From Flavobacterium sp. N2038 (lineage in GTDB: Bacteria; Bacteroidota; Bacteroidia; Flavobacteriales; Flavobacteriaceae), in assembly GCF_025947185.1 (NCBI RefSeq), contig NZ_CP110001.1, forward strand, positions 2,976,001-3,040,000: a stretch of 64,000 nucleotides of DNA. The letters run 5' to 3'. Each line of letters opens with the position of its first letter. The stretch's first letter is position 1. The translations under genes and the position numbers were made by a program. Shown piece by piece: positions 53,496 to 62,660 of this stretch. The notes below the pieces were generated by a model. It made no database searches, was not told where the DNA came from, and saw only the letters and a list, made by a program, of their open reading frames with translations.

Positions 53496-54760
53496 AAAAA
53501 CGAATCGTAATAACTGGTCTCGGAATTGCTGCACCAAATGGGGTCGGTATTCCTGCATTTACTGATGCCATCAAAAACCAAATTTCGGGCATACGGCATG
53601 ACCCGCAATTAGAAGAATTACAATTCTCTTGTCAGATTGCAGGTCAGCCACAAATATCAGAGGAACTAAAATCACATTATTTTACAGAGCTTGAGCTTCG
53701 CGGATTTAACAGCACAGGTATTTTGTATGGTGTAATTGCGGGTATGGAAGCCTGGGAAAATGCCGGACTGTCTGTAAATGAAAATCCTGATTGGGATAGC
53801 GGGGTTATTTTTGGTGCAGGAACATCCGGAATCGATAAATTTCGTGAAAGCATTTATAAAATTGATGAAATGCAAATCCGAAAACTAGGAAGTACTGTAG
53901 TAGCGCAAACAATGAACAGCGGAATAAGTGCTTATCTTGGCGGAAAACTCGGCCTTGGAAATCAGGTTACAACAAATTCATCTGCTTGTACTACCGGTAC
54001 AGAAGCAATACTAATGGCATACGATCGTATCCAATCCGGACAGGCAAAACGCATCTTGGCAGGAAGTACATCAGACAGTGGTCCGTATATCTGGGCAGGA
54101 TTTGATGCACTTCGTGTATGTTCCTCTAAGTTTAACGAAAAGCCTGAAGAAGGTTCAAGACCCATGAGTGCCACTGCTTCTGGTTTTGTACCCGGCAGCG
54201 GAGCCGGTGCTTTGGTAATTGAAGAACTCGAAAGCGCCTTAGAAAGAGGAGCAACAATTTATGCTGAAATACTAGGCGGTAACGTTAATTCTGGCGGACA
54301 ACGTGATGGTGGCAGTATGACCGCGCCAAACAGTACTGCAGTTCAAAAATGTATTAAAAGTGCTATTGAGAACGCCGGAATTTCATCATTAGAAATTGAT
54401 GCAATCAACGGCCATCTTACCGCCACTACAAAAGACGGGCTGGAAATTGAAAACTGGACGAAAGCTCTGGAACGTGAGGGCACAAATTTTCCATATATTA
54501 ATTCTTTAAAAAGCTTAACCGGACATTGTTTAAGCGCTTCTGGAAGTGTCGAAAGTGTCGCTTCGATCCTGCAGCTACACGAAGGTTTTCTGTTTGGTAA
54601 CAGAAATTGCGCTGATCTTCATCCCGAAATTACGGCACTTATTGATCCTTCAAAAGTACTTTTAGAAACAACTTTTAATAATCCAAAAATAATAGCCAAA
54701 GCAAGTTTTGGCTTTGGTGATGTAAATGCATGCGTAATATTTAAAAAATTTGAAAACTAA
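53492..54760 (+). CDS. Beta-ketoacyl-ACP synthase (KAS I/II-like)
   Basis: 422 residues from ATG 53492, overlapping the dehydratase stop by 4 bp. Thiolase fold with nucleophile C166 (NSSACTTGTEA), first His in INGHLTATTKD and second His in SLTGHCLSASGS. These are the Cys-His-His set of extending (decarboxylating) ketosynthases, not the Gln-type chain-length factors. The usual 'NAHGTST' is here 'NGHLTAT', so the enzyme is diverged. It extends the ACP-bound chain with malonyl-ACP. Confidence 0.92.
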   Translation: MKKRIVITGLGIAAPNGVGIPAFTDAIKNQISGIRHDPQLEELQFSCQIAGQPQISEELKSHYFTELELRGFNSTGILYGVIAGMEAWENAGLSVNENPDWDSGVIFGAGTSGIDKFRESIYKIDEMQIRKLGSTVVAQTMNSGISAYLGGKLGLGNQVTTNSSACTTGTEAILMAYDRIQSGQAKRILAGSTSDSGPYIWAGFDALRVCSSKFNEKPEEGSRPMSATASGFVPGSGAGALVIEELESALERGATIYAEILGGNVNSGGQRDGGSMTAPNSTAVQKCIKSAIENAGISSLEIDAINGHLTATTKDGLEIENWTKALEREGTNFPYINSLKSLTGHCLSASGSVESVASILQLHEGFLFGNRNCADLHPEITALIDPSKVLLETTFNNPKIIAKASFGFGDVNACVIFKKFEN

Positions 54761-54761
54761 T

Positions 54762-55016
54762 ATGGACAGAAAAGAACTTACCGAAAAATTGAAAATTATT
54801 ATAAAGCCTTATGCTGCAAATACAGAAGCATATGACAATCTAACTGAAGAAACAGATCTTATTAAAGATCTCAATATTAACTCTGCCAATCTGGTCGATA
54901 TCGTTCTTGATGTCGAGGAGAACTTTGATATTGTAATTGATAATGAAGATATGGAACGTATGCTGAATGTAAAAGCCGTACTTGAAATCATTGAAACAAA
55001 ACTTGCATCAAAATGA
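54762..55016 (+). CDS. Dedicated acyl carrier protein
   Basis: 84 residues from ATG 54762, one base after the ketosynthase stop. The ACP fold is recognisable: ETDLIKDLNINSANLVDIVLDVEENFDIVI. The phosphopantetheine attachment site would be S41. It reads N-S-A instead of the canonical D-S-L, a diverged site that may need the cluster's own PPTase, encoded next with a 4-bp overlap. Confidence 0.88.
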   Translation: MDRKELTEKLKIIIKPYAANTEAYDNLTEETDLIKDLNINSANLVDIVLDVEENFDIVIDNEDMERMLNVKAVLEIIETKLASK

Positions 55017-55513
55017 TTGGCAACGATGTTATAGATTTGGCACAATCCAGGATAGAAAGCAGCTGGCAAAGAAAAGGTTTTCTTGAAAAAATTTTCACAC
55101 CAGACGAGCAGGAACTTATCAAAAATCATCCTGATCAGGAGATTATGGTTTGGCTGCTCTGGAGCATGAAGGAAGCTGCTTATAAAATTTATAACAGACA
55201 AACCAAAATTAGAGAATACAGTCCTAAAAAACTGTCTTGCATTATAAACTCACTGCATGAAAATGATGCCTCAGGCGAAGTTACATACAATCAAAACATT
55301 TACTATACCAAAACCCTGATTACTTCTGAAAGTATTCATACCATCGCAGTAAGTGTATTGAAAGATATTAATAGCGTGATTGAGGTCAAGGACGAAGGTG
55401 TTGTAAAAGACGAGAACGGAATTCCGTATTTAGCCACCTTATCTTCAACCTTACTTAAAGATATTTCGATCAGTAGGCACGGACGTTTTGAAAAATTAGT
55501 AACTATTAATTAA
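55013..55513 (+). CDS. 4'-phosphopantetheinyl transferase
   Basis: 166 residues. ACPS-superfamily hallmarks: the N-terminal MIGNDVIDL with the Mg-binding Asp, and WSMKEAAYKIY with the Glu/Lys pair. It moves phosphopantetheine from CoA to the ACP serine; the probable target is the ACP encoded just upstream, since the two genes overlap. It ends the cluster, followed by a bidirectional terminator. Confidence 0.9.
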   Translation: MIGNDVIDLAQSRIESSWQRKGFLEKIFTPDEQELIKNHPDQEIMVWLLWSMKEAAYKIYNRQTKIREYSPKKLSCIINSLHENDASGEVTYNQNIYYTKTLITSESIHTIAVSVLKDINSVIEVKDEGVVKDENGIPYLATLSSTLLKDISISRHGRFEKLVTIN

Positions 55514-55546
55514 AATCCAATTACTAATAAAGAAAATTCTAAATAC

Positions 55547-55576
55547 AAAAGCAGCGATACCATGACCGCTGCTTTT
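55547..55576. terminator. Bidirectional terminator
   Basis: AAAAGCAGCG (55547-55556) pairs with CGCTGCTTTT (55567-55576), with A- and T-rich flanks, between the convergent polyketide and efflux operons. Confidence 0.85.
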
Positions 55577-55616
55577 ATTTCTAATTGTATTAAACTAAAA
55601 TATAATTTACCAGGCA

Positions 55617-56753
55617 TTACTCCACATGGTTCATCGCTTTCATTAAAAGTGTGTAAGCATTCTCTACAACAATTTTTGACGAAGAAGTAATATTGGATGC
55701 CGTAAATTGTTTTAAACCATTTTGTACTGTTCCGGGTTCTACAGGAACAATTTGATAACTGTCTTTTTTGTCGGCAACAAATACATAGCTTTTTCCTTTC
55801 CAGTCTACAATAGCTTTTTCAGGCAATGTAAGCTGTTTTTTATTGGTGACATGTATAGCTGCATTTACAAATAAACCAGGCAAAAACAAACTATCATATC
55901 GATCTAAACGAGCAACAACTTCGGCTGCACGATCTTCATTTAAACTATGATTAATATATTGTATTCTGGCACTAAACTTCTTTTCAGGATCATTGTTACT
56001 GTAAACCTCCAGTTTTTGTCCTACTTTTAAAAGTCTTACATCTTTTTCGAAAGCATTAAAAGTAAGCATCACATCCTGAATATTTGTTAACTCAAAAAGC
56101 ATTTCGGTTGGTGCAACATATTTTCCATTATTAATGTTTACTTTAGAAACCAGTCCATTTACAGGAGAAACTACATTAATAGATTTTGTAATACTTGCTG
56201 CTGTTAATCTATTGACATTTATCCCTAATAAATCCAGTTTTTGTCCAAAAGAAGCCATTGCTATACGCTGTGTTTCGCGCTCCGCCGTTACCTGTTCAAA
56301 AACTTTATCACTACTTGCTTTTTTTGCATTAAGCTCCTTTTGGCGATTATACTCCAGATTTGCTGTTTTAAACTGTTCTTTTGCTGTAAGATAATCTTGT
56401 TGCAATTGTATAAATTGCATATCTTCAATTACCGCCAGAACCTGGCCTTTTTTTACATGCATTCCGGCTATTATATTGGTCTTTTTAATATAACCTCCCA
56501 GCGGAAATGTTACATTTACTAAACTTTGGGGCGGTACAGAAACTTCTCCTTGCAATTGTATTGTAGCACTAAGCTCTTTCTCTTGCGGATTACCTAAAAC
56601 TATTCCCGCATTCTTTGCCTGTTCTGTAGATAATGTTACAACATTTGATTCATTATTTCCGGAAACTTCTTTTTGGGCTGTTTCTTCTTTTTTTACACAA
56701 GAAGAAAAAAGCATTACAACAGCTATTATCCCAGTATATATATTCTTTTTCAT
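55617..56753 (-). CDS. RND efflux periplasmic adaptor lipoprotein (CusB/CzcB type)
   Basis: 378 residues with lipobox MLFSSC (C19). Membrane-fusion-protein layout: a barrel-sandwich half (FPLGGYIKKTNIIAGMHVKKGQVLAVIEDMQFIQLQQDYL), a helical hairpin (about 105-170), the second half (VVSPVNGLVSKVNINNGKYVAPTEMLFELTN) and a beta-barrel (LTFNAFEKDVRLLKVGQKLEVYSN). It links pump and outer-membrane factor. It is the last gene of the operon, 4 bp after the stop of the CzcA-TolC fusion. The metal is not deducible. Confidence 0.9.
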   Translation of the reverse strand: MKKNIYTGIIAVVMLFSSCVKKEETAQKEVSGNNESNVVTLSTEQAKNAGIVLGNPQEKELSATIQLQGEVSVPPQSLVNVTFPLGGYIKKTNIIAGMHVKKGQVLAVIEDMQFIQLQQDYLTAKEQFKTANLEYNRQKELNAKKASSDKVFEQVTAERETQRIAMASFGQKLDLLGINVNRLTAASITKSINVVSPVNGLVSKVNINNGKYVAPTEMLFELTNIQDVMLTFNAFEKDVRLLKVGQKLEVYSNNDPEKKFSARIQYINHSLNEDRAAEVVARLDRYDSLFLPGLFVNAAIHVTNKKQLTLPEKAIVDWKGKSYVFVADKKDSYQIVPVEPGTVQNGLKQFTASNITSSSKIVVENAYTLLMKAMNHVE

Positions 56754-56757
56754 TGAA

Positions 56758-59700
56758 TTACAAGTTTGTTAATGTTTGCAAAGTAATTACGGCTCTGTTG
56801 AAATTATTTACCGTATCCAGATATTCATTTTTAATCGTGATAGCCTGATTTACCACTAAAACCCATTGCAGATAATCTATATCTCCATTTCTTAACTGGC
56901 TATTTGCTGCATCAATAATTGTTTGCGCATTTGCCAGTCCTTCACTTTCATAATAATGAAGACTTTCATTGTATTTCTGAACTTCTTTCGCCGCATTTTT
57001 CGTTTGAGCCGAAACTTCAATTTTTACCGCTTCTGCCTGTGTCTGAAAGTTTTGATATTCTGCTTTTGCAGCCTTACTTCTGGCAGACTGGCTTCCAAAA
57101 AATAAAGGAACACTTATTCCTGCAGTAACATAACTAAATCGGTCACCTGAGCCATAATACACTTCCTGACCTGTAGCATTGGTCTGAAAACCGGTAATAC
57201 TTAAATTATTGTACCCAAAATTAAGATCCGGCATCAGGCGTGCTTTTTCGGTCTTCCATCGCCATTTTGCAGCTTCAGCTTCCTGTTGCCACAATTTAGC
57301 TATAGGAAGATCATCTGCATTTTTAACTTCCAAAAGTTGCTCTGATGCTATCTTTACATTTGTTTTTACCGGAATGTAAATCTTGTCATCCTGTAATAAA
57401 GCATTAAAAGAACGCAATGCAATATCTACATCCAATTCCAGCATATTTAATTGGTTGGTATAATATTGTCGGGCAGATTGCGAAGCACTTTTTTCCAAAA
57501 TATTAGTTTCTCCGGTTTTAAATCGTAATTGTGATTTTTCTTCCATCAAACGGTAGATACTATCTGCATAATGAAGAAGCTCACGCTTGTTATTCAGCCA
57601 GGCTAATTCATAAAATAATTTACGGACTCCTGATTTTATTTCCTGTTGTGTTAATTGATTTTGTGCCTTTGCTGCTTCGCTACCGGCAATGAAAGCCTTT
57701 TTCTGTCTGGAATATACAGTTGGAAAATTGATGGTCTGATTTATCCCAAAACGCGTATCATTAATTCTGCTGTTAAATTGTCCGTAATCAGCATCAAGCT
57801 GTGTTTTCGGAAGATCATATGCAGATTTACTCAAAAAGTGTTTTGATTCTTCATTATACTTTGCTGCTTTAATACGATTATTATTTTGAAGTGCAATTTC
57901 TATAGATTGTTGTAACGAAATTTTTTCAGTCTGCTGTGCATAAACGCCATTAAAACCACTTAATAAAAAGAGGACAATAATAGCAGTCACAATGTTTTTC
58001 TTTTTCTTTTTCATCTTAAAGGGTTTTATACTGTACGTCATGAGATAAATAGCCGGAAGTACTAAAAGTGTAAGAAGAGTAGCCGTAACCAATCCGCCAA
58101 TAACTACGGTAGCTAGTGGGCGTTGTACCTCTGCTCCTGCTCCGTTACTTAATGCCATTGGCAAAAATCCTAAAGAGGCCACCGCAGCTGTCATAAGAAC
58201 TGGTCTAAGTCTGTTTTTTGTTCCGGTAATAATAATTTGAAAAGGATCGGTGATTTCGCCTTCCTTCTGTATTCGGTTAAATTCGGATATCAATACAATT
58301 CCGTTTAATACTGCAACTCCAAAAAGCGCAATAAAACCAACTCCAGCGGAAATACTAAACGGCATATCACGCATCCATAAGGCAAAAACGCCACCAATAG
58401 CAGATAATGGAATTGCTGTAAAAATGATAATTCCTTCTTTAAACGATTTAAAGGCAAAATATAAAAGTGCGAAAATCATCAGCAACGCAGCCGGAACAGC
58501 AATTCCTAATCGGCTTTTGGCCTGTTGCAAATTTTCAAAAGAACCTCCGTAAGTAATATAATAACCGGGATCGAGTTTTATTTGCGTATTTACTTTTTGC
58601 TGCAATTCATTTACAATGCTTTGTACATCTCGTCCTCGAACATTAAAACCTACAATGATTCGTCGCTTAGCATCTTCTCTCTGAATTTGATTCGGCCCCT
58701 CAATTTCCTGAACAGAAGCAACCTGATATAATGGGATTTGCGCTCCTGATGGCGTTGCAATCAGTAAATTTTTCACGTTTTCGATTCCTTGTCTTCCGCT
58801 GTTTTCAACTCTTACAACAAGATCAAAACGTTTTTCACCCTCATATATATTTCCGGCAACTGCTCCGGCAAAAGCCGCATTTACTGTTCGGTTTATATCT
58901 TGTACATACAACCCATATTTTGCCATTTCACCCCAATTATAATCAATTACAATTTGTGGCATTCCGGTAACTTTTTCAACATACAAATCTGCAGTTCCTT
59001 TTACCGTCTGACTTATGGCTCCCAATTTCTCTGCATATTCATCAAGCTTATCCAAATCTTCTCCGAAAATTTTACAAACAACATCTTGTTTTGCGCCAGT
59101 CATCAATTCGTTAAAACGCATTTGCACCGGAAACTGAAAACCTGTCGTAACTCCCGGAGCAACTTCCTGAACCGTTTTAGCCATTTTTTCTGCCAATTCC
59201 GAGAAAGATTCAGCACTTGTCCATTCTGATTTGTCTTTCAGAACAATAATCATATCCCCTCCCTCTATTGGCATTGGATCAGTCGGAATTTCAGCACTTC
59301 CAATTCGGGAAACCACTTTATCAACTTCTGGATATTGTTTTTTAAGTTCAGCCGAAATTTTTACAATCGTTTCTGTTGTAGTCGAAAGGTTGGTTCCTAA
59401 AAGCAATCGGGTTTCTACTGCAAAATCCCCCTCTTCCAGCTGCGGAATGAATTCACCTCCCATCAAACCAAATAAAAACACTGCAAAACCAAACAGAACA
59501 ACTGCGCTAATTACAATACTTTTTTTAACGTCTAATGCTTTAGTAAGTGCCTTTTCATACCAGCTTTCCAGTCTGAGCATAACACGATCTGAAATAGTAG
59601 GTTTATGACTGATTTTTTTACTGATGAATAAAGCACTCACCATTGGCACATAGGTTAGCGAAAGTATAAATGCTCCTAAAATGGCAAAAGCAACCGTTTG

Positions 59701-61137
59701 AGCCATTGGTTTAAACATTTTTCCCTCGATTCCCTGCAATGATAAAATAGGCAGGTAAACAATCAAAATAATAATCTGACCAAAAACAGCGGCATTCATC
59801 ATTCGCGAAGCAGAACCCTGAACCTCTTTGTCCATTTCTTCCTGAGAAATGTTATCGATCGTTTTATACTTTTTGGATGAATGAATATGATGCAGAATAG
59901 CTTCAACAATAATAACCGCTCCGTCTACAATAAGTCCAAAATCGAGTGCTCCTAAACTCATTAAATTACCACTTACACCAAAAGTATTCATCATAATAAT
60001 GGCAAAAAGCATAGCAAGCGGAATTACAGAAGCTACAATAAGACCTGCACGTAAATTTCCCAGAAAAAGAACCAGAACCAAAACAACAATCAATGCCCCT
60101 TCTAACAAGTTATGCTCAACCGTTCCTATCGCATTATCGACCATTTTGGTGCGATCCAGAAAAGGCTCTATTTTAAGACCCTCGGGAAGGATTTTTTCTA
60201 TTTCGGCAACTTTTGTTTTGACATTTTCAATGACATTACTGGCATTTTCTCCCTTGAGCATCATCACAATTCCTCCCACAGATTCTCCAATATCATCTGT
60301 AGTTAAAGCACCATAACGTATCGCTGAAGATAATTTTACTTCTGCTACATTTTTAACCAAAACCGGAGTTCCTGCCTGAGTAGTTTTAATAACAATATTT
60401 TCAACATCTTCTATCTTTTTGGCCAGACCAACACTTCGAATATAGGATACTGTTGGGCCTTTCTCAATATAAGCTCCTCCTGTATTTTGATTACTCCGAC
60501 TTAGCGCAGTAAAAACATCACTTATGGTTAAATTCTGAGCCTTTAATCTGGCAGGATTTACGGCTACTTCATACTGTTTTAGTTTTCCTCCAAAAGTAGA
60601 AACATCAGCAATACCAGTAGTTCCAAGTAATTGTCTGCGTACTGTCCAGTCCTGAATCGTTCGTAAATCTTCCAAAGAATATTTGCTTTCGTATCCTGGC
60701 TGTGGTTTTAAAACATATTGATAGATTTCTCCTAAACCTGTTGTCACCGGAGCCATTTCGGGCATATTGGCGTTTTCGTCTATTTCGACGTTCTGCAAAC
60801 GTTCTGTTACTTGCTGACGCGCCCAATACACATCTGTATCATCATCAAAAACGATAGAAACGACAGACAGACCAAACCTTGAAATACTGCGGCTTTCTTT
60901 AAGCTGCGGAATATTACTTACTGCCTGTTCTATCGGAAAAGTAATCAGACGCTCAACGTCTTCTGCTCCTAATGATGGAGCTGTGGTAATTATTTGTACC
61001 TGATTGTTTGTAATATCGGGTACGGCATCAATTGGCAAACGGCTAACTTCAAACACACCGTAGATAATCCACAGCAATGTAAAGATGCCAATTGCCAGTT
61101 TATTTTTAACTGAAAATTGGATTATTTTATTTAGCAT
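56758..61137 (-). CDS. CzcA/CusA-type heavy-metal RND pump fused to a TolC-family outer-membrane factor
   Basis: 1459 residues from ATG 61137; an upstream TTG is unlikely. Residues 1-1041 are a heavy-metal RND pump: SRLPIDAVPDITNNQVQI, the HME-RND proton-relay motif LDFGLIVDGAVIIVEAI, and 12 membrane segments with two periplasmic loops. From M1042 the chain continues as MKKKKKNIVTAIIVLFLLSGFNGVYAQ, a complete signal-peptide-like segment with its own ATG (58014), then a TolC-type domain (about 1070-1459; SLQQSIEIALQNNNRIKAAKY, repeated helical coiled-coil pairs). Inner-membrane pump and outer-membrane channel are therefore one reading frame. Such fusions occur elsewhere in Bacteroidota. The internal signal could be cleaved after insertion, freeing the TolC part. 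Confidence 0.9.
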   Translation of the reverse strand: MLNKIIQFSVKNKLAIGIFTLLWIIYGVFEVSRLPIDAVPDITNNQVQIITTAPSLGAEDVERLITFPIEQAVSNIPQLKESRSISRFGLSVVSIVFDDDTDVYWARQQVTERLQNVEIDENANMPEMAPVTTGLGEIYQYVLKPQPGYESKYSLEDLRTIQDWTVRRQLLGTTGIADVSTFGGKLKQYEVAVNPARLKAQNLTISDVFTALSRSNQNTGGAYIEKGPTVSYIRSVGLAKKIEDVENIVIKTTQAGTPVLVKNVAEVKLSSAIRYGALTTDDIGESVGGIVMMLKGENASNVIENVKTKVAEIEKILPEGLKIEPFLDRTKMVDNAIGTVEHNLLEGALIVVLVLVLFLGNLRAGLIVASVIPLAMLFAIIMMNTFGVSGNLMSLGALDFGLIVDGAVIIVEAILHHIHSSKKYKTIDNISQEEMDKEVQGSASRMMNAAVFGQIIILIVYLPILSLQGIEGKMFKPMAQTVAFAILGAFILSLTYVPMVSALFISKKISHKPTISDRVMLRLESWYEKALTKALDVKKSIVISAVVLFGFAVFLFGLMGGEFIPQLEEGDFAVETRLLLGTNLSTTTETIVKISAELKKQYPEVDKVVSRIGSAEIPTDPMPIEGGDMIIVLKDKSEWTSAESFSELAEKMAKTVQEVAPGVTTGFQFPVQMRFNELMTGAKQDVVCKIFGEDLDKLDEYAEKLGAISQTVKGTADLYVEKVTGMPQIVIDYNWGEMAKYGLYVQDINRTVNAAFAGAVAGNIYEGEKRFDLVVRVENSGRQGIENVKNLLIATPSGAQIPLYQVASVQEIEGPNQIQREDAKRRIIVGFNVRGRDVQSIVNELQQKVNTQIKLDPGYYITYGGSFENLQQAKSRLGIAVPAALLMIFALLYFAFKSFKEGIIIFTAIPLSAIGGVFALWMRDMPFSISAGVGFIALFGVAVLNGIVLISEFNRIQKEGEITDPFQIIITGTKNRLRPVLMTAAVASLGFLPMALSNGAGAEVQRPLATVVIGGLVTATLLTLLVLPAIYLMTYSIKPFKMKKKKKNIVTAIIVLFLLSGFNGVYAQQTEKISLQQSIEIALQNNNRIKAAKYNEESKHFLSKSAYDLPKTQLDADYGQFNSRINDTRFGINQTINFPTVYSRQKKAFIAGSEAAKAQNQLTQQEIKSGVRKLFYELAWLNNKRELLHYADSIYRLMEEKSQLRFKTGETNILEKSASQSARQYYTNQLNMLELDVDIALRSFNALLQDDKIYIPVKTNVKIASEQLLEVKNADDLPIAKLWQQEAEAAKWRWKTEKARLMPDLNFGYNNLSITGFQTNATGQEVYYGSGDRFSYVTAGISVPLFFGSQSARSKAAKAEYQNFQTQAEAVKIEVSAQTKNAAKEVQKYNESLHYYESEGLANAQTIIDAANSQLRNGDIDYLQWVLVVNQAITIKNEYLDTVNNFNRAVITLQTLTNL

Positions 61138-61218
61138 ATTTTCTTTTTGAGGAATAATAAAATGCAATACTCACGCGGTACTAAAACAGCATGGCATTGT
61201 TATTTCCGATAAAAAGAA

Positions 61219-61596
61219 TTATACAATTGGAGGTCTGAACAGACTTCCTAAATAAGGATTTGCATGCAGATTTGTTTTGTAATTATTTACAAACTCAGCA
61301 TCTAATGAAATTAAAGTTAATATGGAAGTGTAGATACGACTCGGAATAAAAACAACATGCTGAGAATGTGGATCAACTTTCTTAAAAGGAAGCTGCATGT
61401 CACGATCTTCATCATTATCATTAATGTCCTGTCCTAAATAGTGCATGGCGATAAAATCTGAAAAGGCAAGTCCGCCCGATCTTTCCTGATGTTCTGTGTA
61501 ATGTTGTATAAGTACAGGAACTTTTGACAATTGCCCAAAAAAGCAATTATTAAAGTTTATCAAAAGGATTAATATGTACAGGGAAATTTTTCGCAC
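61219..61596 (-). CDS. Small secreted protein at the head of the efflux operon
   Basis: 125 residues, likely GTG start (61596), signal peptide to about residue 22 (NNCFFGQ). The mature part carries scattered His and acidic residues (IQHYTEHQERSGG, HYLGQDINDNDEDRD, KVDPHSQHVVF) that could bind a metal cation. No family name is known to me. Small proteins of this kind often precede CzcA genes in flavobacteria, so a metal-binding or sensory accessory role is plausible but unproven. It lies 81 bp before the pump. Confidence 0.6.
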   Translation of the reverse strand: MRKISLYILILLINFNNCFFGQLSKVPVLIQHYTEHQERSGGLAFSDFIAMHYLGQDINDNDEDRDMQLPFKKVDPHSQHVVFIPSRIYTSILTLISLDAEFVNNYKTNLHANPYLGSLFRPPIV

Positions 61597-61703
61597 ACTA
61601 CAAAAATATTAAGATAAACTTCCCGCCACAACACTTATTTGTTAAATCTTTGTCTATTCTATATTAACCCAATCTATTTACAAAGTAAAATACTACTTCT
61701 TTT

Positions 61704-61733
61704 TTGCTAATCTTCTAAAAATGTTATAATTTG
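61704..61733 (+). promoter_or_regulatory. Promoter of the polysaccharide deacetylase
   Basis: TTG at 61704-61706 and the -7-like TATAATTTG at 61725-61733 are separated by 18 bp, within the normal range for Bacteroidota promoters. Transcription would start about 20 bp before the ATG at 61759. Confidence 0.45.
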
Positions 61734-61758
61734 TACGAACTAAAAACATCTCACTTCT

Positions 61759-62556
61759 ATGAAGTCATTATCAATAAAAAGTATTGCAGGAATAATCATT
61801 GTTTTGACAGTTACCATAATATTAGCCGTTAAAATTTACCCGGAAGAGAAAAAAGCTGAAGGAAAGCCACTTAAAAAACCCTACCCGCCGGGTGTCTTGT
61901 TCACTTTTGATGACGACTATATAGACGATTGGTACAACGCCGATAAGCTATTACAGCCGTTAGGCTGGAAAGCAACATTTTTTGTTTGTTGGTATGGAAG
62001 TCTGACCAAAGAACAAAAACTGAAACTTCATTATTTACAAGACAGAGGCCATGATATTGCAGGTCATGGTTATAATCACCTTAATGCCCTAAAATATTCA
62101 AAAGAATTTGGATTGGAAAAATATATTAATGACGACATTTTACCTTTGAAAGCCGCCATGGCCAAAGATGGTTTCAATATACACTCTTTTGCTTACCCAG
62201 ACGGAGCACGCGATGCCGAGCTGGATAACGAATTGCTTAAACATTTTGATGTTATAAGAGGTACAACCTATGAAGAAATTGTACCGGAATCCCAATATTG
62301 TTATTACGAAGGCAACAGAGTAGTTTACGGACTCGGAATAGATGATGACTACAAACAATTTAATATTCCATACTATAAAAGTCTAATGGATTACGCGAAG
62401 GCTCATGATAAAATAGTGATTTTTTATGGGCATAAAACAGTTGCTAATGCCGATGAAAAATTAGAGACTCCCCTTTCTGCATTAGAGGATCTTTGTAAAT
62501 ATGCAAAAAATAAAGGTCTTAAATTTTATACTATTGATGATCTTGCTAAATTGTAA
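61759..62556 (+). CDS. Polysaccharide deacetylase (NodB/CE4-like)
   Basis: 265 residues with an N-terminal membrane anchor or signal (AGIIIVLTVTIILAV). NodB-fold motifs: LFTFDDDYIDDW (D51-D53), the metal-binding H-x3-H in AGHGYNHLN (H103, H107), FAYPDGARDAE, and FYGHKTV near the end. It removes N- or O-acetyl groups from a polysaccharide or peptidoglycan with a divalent metal. The target is unknown. It is inserted, opposite in strand, between two efflux gene groups and ends at a strong terminator. Confidence 0.88.
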   Translation: MKSLSIKSIAGIIIVLTVTIILAVKIYPEEKKAEGKPLKKPYPPGVLFTFDDDYIDDWYNADKLLQPLGWKATFFVCWYGSLTKEQKLKLHYLQDRGHDIAGHGYNHLNALKYSKEFGLEKYINDDILPLKAAMAKDGFNIHSFAYPDGARDAELDNELLKHFDVIRGTTYEEIVPESQYCYYEGNRVVYGLGIDDDYKQFNIPYYKSLMDYAKAHDKIVIFYGHKTVANADEKLETPLSALEDLCKYAKNKGLKFYTIDDLAKL

Positions 62557-62591
62557 TTTCTTTTTAGCATGAAAATGAAAAATATAGCGCT

Positions 62592-62628
62592 AAAAAAATC
62601 CCGTAGAAACTCTCTACGGGATTTTTTT
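62592..62628. terminator. Bidirectional terminator
   Basis: AAAAAAATCCCGTAGA (62592-62607), loop AACTC, TCTACGGGATTTTTTT (62613-62628): a 16-bp perfect stem with U-tracts on both strands, between convergent genes. Confidence 0.9.
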
Positions 62629-62660
62629 ATTTGTTTAAAATTTAGAAATTATCTCTTTAA

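Noticed and set aside
58789..59229. 146-codon open frame on the + strand inside the CzcA-TolC gene
   Set aside because: Shadow of a gene with full-length family resemblance on the other strand.
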